Part shown: positions 16,967-23,612 of the stretch, piece by piece
Position numbering within the stretch: position 1 is the stretch's first letter
Layout of the letters: the number at the start of each line of letters is the position of its first letter
Assembly (NCBI GenBank): GCA_037143795.1
Contig: JBAWXZ010000002.1
Coordinates: forward strand, 62,001 to 126,000
Source: Firm-13 sp037143795
GTDB taxonomy: Bacteria; Bacillota; Clostridia; Saccharofermentanales; Saccharofermentanaceae
DNA: 64,000 nucleotides
Direction: 5' to 3'
Translations under genes and position numbers: made by a program
Notes under the pieces: model-generated
The model's database searches: none
What the model was told of the DNA's origin: nothing
The model's input: only the letters and a program-made list of their open reading frames with translations

Positions 16967-18711
16967 TTCTCTTCCCGGCATTTTTCATCAACCCCTTTCT
17001 GTTGGGATTCGTACACTTCCCGGTAAATCGCGTTGGAGGCAAGAAGCTCGACATGCGTACCGATGCCGTTGATTTTACCTTCGTCCATTACTATGATTTG
17101 ATCCGCATCAAAAACTGACGTGATGCGCTGGGCGATGATGATCGTGGTTGTATCATTTCGCTGTTCCTTAAGTGCCTGCCGGATTTTTGCATCCGTTGCC
17201 GTATCCACGGCACTGGTGCTGTCGTCAAGAATAAGAATTTTCGGATTCTCAAGGAGTGCACGGGCAATACAGAGGCGCTGTTTCTGGCCGCCGGATACGT
17301 TCACGCCGCCCTGCCCGAGTACAGTATCATAGCCGTCGGGAAAGGCTGTGATAAATGCATGTGCCTGCGCAGCCCTGCAGGCTTCCGTGATCTGTTCATC
17401 CGTCGCATTCCCGCCGCCCCATTTCAGATTATCTTTGATGGTACCCGAAAAAAGGACGTTTTTTTGAAGTACCATGCTGACGGATTTGCGTAAATCTTCA
17501 ATCCTGTAACTCCTGACATCGCGTCCGCCTACAAGAACCCTTCCTCCGGTCACATCGTACAGGCGGGGAATGAGCTGGACGAGGGTGCTCTTTGCTGAAC
17601 CGGTTCCTCCGATGATCCCGACGGTATCTCCGGAACGGATGGTAAGATTGATGTGTTCAAGAATGTTTTCTGCGGCGCTTGGACTATAGGAAAAAGATAC
17701 GTCTTCAAATGTGACGGAACCATCCGGTACGCTTTGGGCAGATACGGAAGTGTCGTCAGTAATATCGTATTTTTCATCAAGTACTTCGGTGATGCGGTTA
17801 GCGGAAGCTTTGGAAATAATGATGCTGACAAATACCATGGAGAGCATCATCAACTGATTCAGGATTTGCGAAACATAACTGATAAAGCTGATAAGTTCGC
17901 CTGTTTTCATACTGCCGGTGACGATCATCCTGCCGCCGAACCACATGATTGACACAAGGCATCCGTACATGGCAATCTGCATAAACGGCAGATTGCACTG
18001 CACGATTCTTTCAGCTTTGACGGCGGATTTCATAAGACTGTCATTGGCATCCCTGAATTTAGCTTTTTCATACGCTGAGCGGACGAATGCTTTCACAACG
18101 CGTATGCCGACAAGGTTTTCCTGCACGGATGCATTCATGGAGTCATACTTTTTGAGCATGATGCGGAAGCGGGGGAACGCAAAAAACACAATGAGTGCAA
18201 GCATGACGGCAAGGAACGGAATGGCTGCCAGAAAAACACCCACAAGCCGCGAATTGATCTGATGCGCCATAATCGTTGCACATACAAGCATGACAGGTGC
18301 GCGTACCATAATGCGGATTATCATCATATATGCCATCTGTACATTGCTGACATCGGTTGTGAGCCGCATAACCAGGGAAGCCGTGCTGAACCGGTCTGTA
18401 TTGGAAAAAGAAAAGCCCTGGATTTTTTCAAACAGTCCCCGGCGGATTTCGCTGCCGAATCCCATACTGGCAATGGAAGAAAACCTTGATGAGACGGTGC
18501 CGAGTGTCAGGGATATTAAAGCCATCAATACCATCAGGCCCCCGGTTCTCAATACATAGGTAAAATCCCTGCCTGGAATGCCGACATCAACAATATCCGC
18601 CATCAGGAGCGGTATCCGGACTTCGATGAGAACTTCAAAAACAATCAGAAGCGGAGCCAGAATCGAAGACCCTGCATATTTGCGCATGAAGGGGGAAAAA
18701 TGCTTAAACAT
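16963..18711 (-). CDS. ABC exporter half-transporter with degenerate Walker B
   Basis: Membrane domain plus ATPase domain, 582 residues. Walker A is GGTGSAKST and the signature is VSGGQ, but Walker B reads ILILDDSTS: Asp stands where the catalytic Glu is expected. The H-loop position is Gln (IIAQRIT) rather than His. These are the marks of the non-catalytic partner in heterodimeric exporters such as TM287/288. The ATG at 18711 has AAGGGGGA upstream. It overlaps marR by 8 nt upstream and the second half-transporter downstream, so the three genes form one operon. Confidence 0.9.
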   Translation of the reverse strand: MFKHFSPFMRKYAGSSILAPLLIVFEVLIEVRIPLLMADIVDVGIPGRDFTYVLRTGGLMVLMALISLTLGTVSSRFSSIASMGFGSEIRRGLFEKIQGFSFSNTDRFSTASLVMRLTTDVSNVQMAYMMIIRIMVRAPVMLVCATIMAHQINSRLVGVFLAAIPFLAVMLALIVFFAFPRFRIMLKKYDSMNASVQENLVGIRVVKAFVRSAYEKAKFRDANDSLMKSAVKAERIVQCNLPFMQIAMYGCLVSIMWFGGRMIVTGSMKTGELISFISYVSQILNQLMMLSMVFVSIIISKASANRITEVLDEKYDITDDTSVSAQSVPDGSVTFEDVSFSYSPSAAENILEHINLTIRSGDTVGIIGGTGSAKSTLVQLIPRLYDVTGGRVLVGGRDVRSYRIEDLRKSVSMVLQKNVLFSGTIKDNLKWGGGNATDEQITEACRAAQAHAFITAFPDGYDTVLGQGGVNVSGGQKQRLCIARALLENPKILILDDSTSAVDTATDAKIRQALKEQRNDTTTIIIAQRITSVFDADQIIVMDEGKINGIGTHVELLASNAIYREVYESQQKGVDEKCREEK

Positions 18712-19231
18712 GTATTTCCCCCTTGTTATTTTCCTGCCCGCGATCCGGAGCCGTCTCTTTCTTTATGACGTCAATCATGGCAAAGAATGTCTTGTTTTTG
18801 AATTCGGATGTCTCCAGATTTGCATTCAGCCGTTCCAGATACCCGTTAAGTGTTTCACACTCTGCCGGGCTGAATCCGGTAAACATGCTTGCATCCACAG
18901 CATCGAAAGCAACCCTGCAGTCCCCAGCAATATGCAGCCCTTTTTCGGTGATGGAAATCCTGTTGTACCTGTGGTCGGTTTCATTGGCGGTCTTTAATAG
19001 AAGACCTGCTTTCTGCATTCGTTTAATCGAGGTTGCTATCGACGGAGCAGAAACCTGCAGTGTTTCTGCAAGTTCCGTCTGCGTACACCGGTCGTGGTCA
19101 ATGATATATTCCAAGATAGGGAGCTGTCCCAGAAACAAACCGTTTTCCACGGCAGCGCGATGAATGAAAATGCGGTGTAATATGTTTAACTGATTGATAC
19201 GGCGGACTATTCTGCGTAATTCAGGCTTCAT
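18704..19231 (-). CDS. MarR-family transcriptional regulator of the ABC exporter
   Basis: Winged-helix regulator of about 175 residues. The recognition region reads CTQTELAETLQVSAPSIA and the wing follows with ETDHRYNRISIT. I prefer the ATG at 19231, nine bases after AAAGG; an in-frame ATG at 19240 abuts that site. It is first in an operon with the two exporter genes and overlaps the next gene by 8 nt. Overlapping GTTAAC palindromes sit just downstream of its own promoter, which points to autorepression relieved by a substrate of the exporter (inference). Confidence 0.9.
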   Translation of the reverse strand: MKPELRRIVRRINQLNILHRIFIHRAAVENGLFLGQLPILEYIIDHDRCTQTELAETLQVSAPSIATSIKRMQKAGLLLKTANETDHRYNRISITEKGLHIAGDCRVAFDAVDASMFTGFSPAECETLNGYLERLNANLETSEFKNKTFFAMIDVIKKETAPDRGQENNKGEIHV

Positions 19232-19268
19232 TACATACATCCTTTCCGGGTGGATGCCGGAGATACCC

Positions 19269-19290
19269 GGTTAACTGTTAACCGGTTAAC
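19269..19290 (-). promoter_or_regulatory. Probable MarR operator: three GTTAAC repeats
   Basis: GGTTAAC-T-GTTAACC (19269-19283) and GTTAACCGGTTAAC (19277-19290) are two overlapping perfect palindromes sharing the middle GTTAAC. They lie at the expected transcription start of the marR operon, so a bound dimer would block initiation. Confidence 0.75.
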
Positions 19291-19296
19291 TAATTT

Positions 19297-19325
19297 AATA
19301 TAGTACTGCCCTATATGAAAGTCAA
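19297..19325 (-). promoter_or_regulatory. Promoter of the marR-ABC exporter operon
   Basis: On the minus strand TTGACT (19325-19320) and TATATT (19302-19297) are 17 bp apart, a strong vegetative promoter directly upstream of the GTTAAC operator. Confidence 0.8.
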
Positions 19326-19371
19326 GAATCCGGGGGGACAAACCCGCCGGGCTGCATTCTGCTGTTGCTGT

Positions 19372-20928
19372 CTATGCGCGGGGCGAATCCTGCAGTCCCT
19401 GTTTTTCCATGTACTCTTCAAAAGAATATTCGAGTCTCAGGATTTGGCCCCCGTCAAAGACCAGTACCTTATCACATACACGTTTCATTAAACGCAGATC
19501 ATGTGATATCAGAAGCAGCGTGCCGGGGTATTCTGCAAGCGTAGCTTCAAGGGTCTCCCTCATATGGATATCCAAATGATTGGTTGGCTCATCCAGGATA
19601 AGGAAGTCGCGCTGTGCAAGGATCGGCTCGGCCAAAACCAGCTTCATCTGCTCCCCGTAACTGAGAGTTTCTATTCTTTGGAGCATGTGCCTGGCGGTTA
19701 TTCCTATATTTGCCAGTAATGCACGGTCCTCTGCGGATATAATCCCCAGTACATCTGTTAAATACTCGAGCGGAGTCTGCCCGGGCGGCAGATTCGATAC
19801 TGTTTGCGGAAGAAGGAAGGGCGGACTGCTCGGGCTTACCCAGAGCTCGCCTGCATCCGGCTTCTCCCGTCCGCAGATCATTGCGGCCAACGTGCTTTTG
19901 CCGCAGCCGTTCGGTCCCCACAGGGCAGCTTTCTCCCCGCGTGCAATTGAAAAATTGCTGTCTGAAAAAAGAGTGACTGCGCCGAAACCTTTGGATAGAC
20001 CGGCAGCCTGCAGGATTCTTTTTCCGTGGGAGACATCGGCAGATATCGCAAAACGCACGCTCTTCTCCGCTGCCGGTCTTTTTTCGCCTTCAGAGATGAG
20101 GCGCTCCAGCCGCCGTACATCGTTTTTTACTTTCTTATCCAATTTTTTCGCTTTTGCCCGTTTTTTCTCTTTGACGCCCATGGTAAGGCCGCTCGGATCC
20201 GGTTTTGTGGAATCCCTGTGCGCCTTCCGGGACCAGTTCTTTACCTGGGAGATTGCACCCTGGATGTGCTGCTGTTCCTTTTTGAAATCTTCATACCTGT
20301 GCACGCGTTCGTCGAAGAGTTTTGCTTTTTCCCGGCGGTAATCCGAATAATTTCCCTGATACGAAGCGATGGATCCATTCTCGATTTCAATTACCCGGGA
20401 CACCAGGGAGTCCAGAAAATACCTGTCATGGGACACAACAAGAAGTGTTCCGTGATAGCTGCCCAGAATCCCGATCAATGTCCGGACGCCGTCAAAATCC
20501 ATATTGTTGGTTGGTTCATCGAGCAGAAGAAGCTTCGGGTGTCCGGCAAGAAGCAGGCATAGAGCCAATTTTGTCCTTTCGCCGCCGGAAAGACATGATA
20601 AATCCTCCGTGCGGCCTATATCCAATTGCATAAACCGCATATACTTCCGTACGTCCTCAGGGAATGAATCCACCTGGATTTCTGCAAGTGCCTCATCGGT
20701 CATGGGATTCTGCCGGAGAATAGCAGCTGAAGAAGCATTCCCGACCATAACGCTTCCGGCATCGGGTCGGATATGTCCCGATAGAATCTCCAGAAGCGTA
20801 CTCTTGCCGCTTCCGTTGATCCCGACAAGGCCGATACGTTCGCCATAGGCTGCAGAAAAAGTGATATCCTCAAAAAGGCACTCGTCACCCCAGCGTTTTG
20901 CAACATGATCTAAACGAATATGTATCAT
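19372..20928 (-). CDS. ABC-F family ATPase (ribosome-associated; possible antibiotic-resistance type)
   Basis: Soluble protein of 518 residues with two ATPase domains and no membrane segment. The first has GINGSGKST, LSGGERTKL and LLLLDEPTNNMD. A charged linker (about residues 190-300) follows, then the second with GPNGCGKST, LSYGEQMKL and LILDEPTNHLD. ABC-F proteins act at the ribosomal E site; some protect against macrolides, lincosamides, streptogramins or pleuromutilins, others are housekeeping. The size fits the resistance-type subfamilies, but I cannot assign one. The ATG at 20928 has AGGGGA upstream. The longer ORF to 21075 runs through a tRNA gene and is not coding. A terminator lies directly upstream, suggesting control by attenuation. 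Confidence 0.85.
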   Translation of the reverse strand: MIHIRLDHVAKRWGDECLFEDITFSAAYGERIGLVGINGSGKSTLLEILSGHIRPDAGSVMVGNASSAAILRQNPMTDEALAEIQVDSFPEDVRKYMRFMQLDIGRTEDLSCLSGGERTKLALCLLLAGHPKLLLLDEPTNNMDFDGVRTLIGILGSYHGTLLVVSHDRYFLDSLVSRVIEIENGSIASYQGNYSDYRREKAKLFDERVHRYEDFKKEQQHIQGAISQVKNWSRKAHRDSTKPDPSGLTMGVKEKKRAKAKKLDKKVKNDVRRLERLISEGEKRPAAEKSVRFAISADVSHGKRILQAAGLSKGFGAVTLFSDSNFSIARGEKAALWGPNGCGKSTLAAMICGREKPDAGELWVSPSSPPFLLPQTVSNLPPGQTPLEYLTDVLGIISAEDRALLANIGITARHMLQRIETLSYGEQMKLVLAEPILAQRDFLILDEPTNHLDIHMRETLEATLAEYPGTLLLISHDLRLMKRVCDKVLVFDGGQILRLEYSFEEYMEKQGLQDSPRA

Positions 20929-20945
20929 ATTGAGTCCCCTGTCAT

Positions 20946-20978
20946 AAAAAAAGACACCATATCCTGCGATAGGTGTCT
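20946..20978 (-). terminator. Terminator/attenuator between tRNA-Ala and the ABC-F gene
   Basis: On the minus strand AGACACC-TATC and GATA-TGGTGTCT pair with a one-base bulge around loop GCAG, followed by seven T (20952-20946). It ends the tRNA transcript. It lies only about 18 bases before the ABC-F start codon, so ABC-F expression must come from read-through or an unseen start. Confidence 0.85.
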
Positions 20979-20983
20979 GAATT

Positions 20984-21059
20984 TGGTGGAGATGAAGGGG
21001 ATCGAACCCTTTACCTCTTGACTGCCAGTCAAGCGCTCTCCCAGATGAGCTACACCCCC
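20984..21059 (-). tRNA. tRNA-Ala (anticodon GGC)
   Basis: A complete 76-nt cloverleaf reads on the minus strand from 21059. Acceptor GGGGGTG pairs with CATCTCC, the D stem is GCTC/GAGC, the anticodon stem CTTGA/TCAAG encloses loop CTGGCAG (anticodon GGC), and the T stem AAGGG/CCCTT holds TTCGATC. CCA is encoded. The G3-U70 wobble, the identity element of alanine tRNA, is present. Confidence 0.95.
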
Positions 21060-21073
21060 AAAACAACATCCGC

Positions 21074-21103
21074 ATTTTATTACAGTCGGTACATGCTTGT
21101 CAA
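21074..21103 (-). promoter_or_regulatory. Promoter of tRNA-Ala
   Basis: On the minus strand TTGACA (21103-21098) and TAAAAT (21079-21074) are 18 bp apart, 15 bp before the mature tRNA 5' end. Confidence 0.7.
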
Positions 21104-21442
21104 TGGTTTTTCGAGAAACAGGAACATTTCGGAACATTTCCCTGCAGGAAATGCGCTGTCAATATAAGGATATATATATAACCGGCATTTTAGATAAATG
21201 AATATCCTCCGTATATTGATGTACAGTTTGCTTGTTGCGCCATTTCTGCAAGGAAATGCAATGGAAATTCGCGGCAGTTAAAAATAATTATTTTGCCGGA
21301 ATCGGAATAATTGGCAAATTGAGTTGAAAATGAGGCAAAACAGAGTGATTTAATCAGCCGTCCCGTGAAAAAAATATCAATATTATGCTATCGGAACAGA
21401 AAAGCTGATAATCATTGGGATGCATGTGACTCTAAGTCTATC

Positions 21443-21456
21443 GCGAAACGTTTTGC
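21443..21456. promoter_or_regulatory. Operator-like palindrome, copy 1
   Basis: GCGAAACGTTTTGC, palindromic at 13 of 14 positions once one mismatch is allowed, with a central CG as in LacI-family operators. It does not fit the CcpA cre consensus outside the core. Confidence 0.6.
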
Positions 21457-21510
21457 AGACAAAGTGGCTTGGCTGTAAGGTGATCTGTGCTCGTCGACAA
21501 TGTGGCATAT

Positions 21511-21524
21511 GCGAAACGTTTCTC
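21511..21524. promoter_or_regulatory. Operator-like palindrome, copy 2
   Basis: GCGAAACGTTTCTC contains the perfect palindrome GAAACGTTTC (21513-21522). It lies 68 bp from copy 1, a spacing that could allow looping. Confidence 0.6.
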
Positions 21525-21768
21525 TGCCATAGCATTTGTACAAAACAACCATAAGCAAAAGATACAACATTTATGCACCATGAATATATTTAGGCCCATT
21601 CTATTTACTAAGTGCATAAAAAAAAGCCCCGTGGTATTGCTTCTTCCGTCGAATTGTAGTAAACTGACACCCGTAAGCACTTAAAACTGTTATTCGATCA
21701 ATAGACTGAAAAATAGTTTTAACGCAGGGGGAGCAAAGGCGGTCACAGACGAAATTTCAACATTAAAA

Positions 21769-21799
21769 CGGTCATCGCATGCATATGGCCGATTTTTTT
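21769..21799 (+). terminator. Terminator-like hairpin in the leader of the cellobiose operon
   Basis: CGGTCAT (21769-21775) pairs with ATGGCCG (21785-21791) with one wobble, followed by A and seven T. No gene ends just before it, so it may be a leader attenuator or may stop upstream transcription. Confidence 0.5.
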
Positions 21800-22014
21800 A
21801 CAAGAAAGACGGATCGTTTCACCCTAACTTTATTCCTGCAAAATGTATAACAAATTTGTCAAAACCACTGGGAATACTGCTTAATCAAATTGAGGCAGGC
21901 GGGCAGAAGACCGGAATGATAAGAGGTTCCGATCCGGATTATTCCCACACTGAACATTGGTCCTAATTATTTTGGACAAACATAAACCTTTAAGTTTAAG
22001 AGGAGGCAAAACAC

Positions 22015-23472
22015 ATGAAGATGAAGAAGATCGTTGCACTGCTTCTCGCACTCGTGATGGTTGTTGGCGTTGTTGCTGCTTGCGGCGGTACTGCTAAGAC
22101 AACTGAAGCTACGACTGCTGGAACAACAAAGGCCACCACGGCAACAGAAGCAACAACAGCTGCCACAACAAAAGCTGTTGAGACTACCGCTGCAGTAGAG
22201 ACCTCAACCGGCATCACACCTGATGATATCATTGCTCCTGCCACAGATGTTAAGGATGAGGACACAACCCCCATCATAATCTGGTCATGGAACGAAGAAT
22301 TCAAGGGACTGCTCGACAAGTACTATGTTGCTGAAAATGCTGATTTCAAGTACGACTATCAGGTTACTGAGAACACCACATACCAGACTAAGCTTGATGG
22401 TGTCCTTGCTACCGGCGACAGCGCTCCGGATATCTACCTCGTAGAGGCGGATTATGCGAAGAAGTATGTTAACTCTGAAAACTCCCTGAACATTAACGAA
22501 CTTGGTATTTCGAACTCCGAGCTTGCTGACCAGTACGCTTACACGTACAACTTCATGCTCAGCGATGACGGTGCCGTTAAAGCTCTTTCCTGGCAGGCAT
22601 GCCCGGCCGGCGTTTTCTACAACCGTACACTTGCTAAGACATACCTTGGAACAGATGATCCTGCAACAGTCGGCAAGAGCTTCGCTTCATGGGATGCTTT
22701 CATGGCGATGGCTACAAAGCTCAACACAGATTCCAAGGGCGCTGTTAAGGCGATTTCCGGATATGATGATCTGTGGCGTTCATTTGAGAACAGCCGTTCA
22801 ACCGGATGGCTTGTTGATGGAAAGATCACAATTGATCCGATGATCGAAAAATATTTCGATTATGCAAAAAAACTTAAGACAGACGGTCTCACATTCGAGA
22901 CAGCTCAGTGGAACGCTGACTGGACATCCAACATGTCCAACTCTTCCGTACTTTCTTACTGGGGACCAATGTGGCTGCTGAACTTCTGCATGGGCTTCGG
23001 ATATGAGGCTGACGGCACAACAGTTAAGGCTGACGCTAACCCGACAACCGGCGACTGGGCTTATTGCGGCGCACCTGTATCGTACTTCTGGGGCGGAACA
23101 TGGATCACAGCTTCCAAGTATGACAACAACAAAGCTACAACTGCTGACATTATGCGTTTCTTCACAATCGATCCTACTTCCATGGGCAAACTTGCTGCTG
23201 CCGGAGAATTCGTTAATAATGTATCTGTAATGACCAAAATCGGCGAAGATCCTACATTCAAGGTTGCTTACCTCGGCGGACAGAACCCGATTACTGCACT
23301 GCTTGATGCAGCCAAGAAGATCGACGTTTCTGCCATCACCGGTGACGATCAGGCTATCAACACTATCTTTGCTTCTACTGTCAATGCTTATGTCCAGGGT
23401 GAAATCGCTTCTGTTGCAGATGCTGAACAGGCATTCATAGCAGATTGCGCAGATGCTGGTATCGGAGCATAA
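22015..23472 (+). CDS. ABC transporter sugar-binding lipoprotein (cellobiose cluster)
   Basis: Extracellular binding protein of 485 residues. The signal MKMKKIVALLLALVMVVGVV ends at lipobox VAAC near residue 24. A Thr/Ala/Lys/Glu-rich linker of about 45 residues with repeated ATT-type triplets follows, then the family 1 binding fold starting near PIIIWSWNEEFKG. The ATG has GAGGAGG nine bases upstream. Two permease genes and a cellobiose phosphorylase follow, so cellobiose or short cellodextrins are the likely ligands. Like the other importer it has no ATPase gene beside it. Confidence 0.9.
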   Translation: MKMKKIVALLLALVMVVGVVAACGGTAKTTEATTAGTTKATTATEATTAATTKAVETTAAVETSTGITPDDIIAPATDVKDEDTTPIIIWSWNEEFKGLLDKYYVAENADFKYDYQVTENTTYQTKLDGVLATGDSAPDIYLVEADYAKKYVNSENSLNINELGISNSELADQYAYTYNFMLSDDGAVKALSWQACPAGVFYNRTLAKTYLGTDDPATVGKSFASWDAFMAMATKLNTDSKGAVKAISGYDDLWRSFENSRSTGWLVDGKITIDPMIEKYFDYAKKLKTDGLTFETAQWNADWTSNMSNSSVLSYWGPMWLLNFCMGFGYEADGTTVKADANPTTGDWAYCGAPVSYFWGGTWITASKYDNNKATTADIMRFFTIDPTSMGKLAAAGEFVNNVSVMTKIGEDPTFKVAYLGGQNPITALLDAAKKIDVSAITGDDQAINTIFASTVNAYVQGEIASVADAEQAFIADCADAGIGA

Positions 23473-23523
23473 TCTCAGATCAGATATCTTGTCTTGACGG
23501 ACATTAAAGACCAGGTCATGATG

Positions 23524-23553
23524 TGCGGGGCAGGGCGAATACCCTGCCCCGCA
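23524..23553 (+). other. Intercistronic GC-rich hairpin after the second binding-protein gene
   Basis: A perfect 12-bp stem (TGCGGGGCAGGG, 23524-23535, with CCCTGCCCCGCA, 23542-23553) has a 6-nt loop and no T-run. It matches the hairpin at 3501-3532 in position and form though not in sequence. Confidence 0.7.
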
Positions 23554-23612
23554 TTTCCGTTGAGTATAAGTTGGGGCACTGCAAAAATGAAGTGGATGGA
23601 GCGTGAAAGAAG

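Larger units (their letters stand above)
21104..22014 (+). promoter_or_regulatory. Long regulatory region of the cellobiose operon
   Basis: About 900 bp without a credible gene. It holds a tandem 10-bp repeat GGAACATTTC (21121-21140), two operator-like sites (21443-21456 and 21511-21524) and a terminator-like hairpin (21769-21799). No promoter with both good elements stands out. The binding-protein gene at 22015 has a GAGGAGG ribosome site at the end of this region. Confidence 0.5.

Noticed and set aside
20929..21075. 49-codon N-terminal extension of the ABC-F ORF
   Set aside because: It runs through a complete tRNA-Ala gene and a terminator; the ATG at 20928 has its own ribosome site.
21443..21524. 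CcpA cre sites
   Set aside because: The central CG fits, but the outer positions do not match TGWNANCGNTNWCA.
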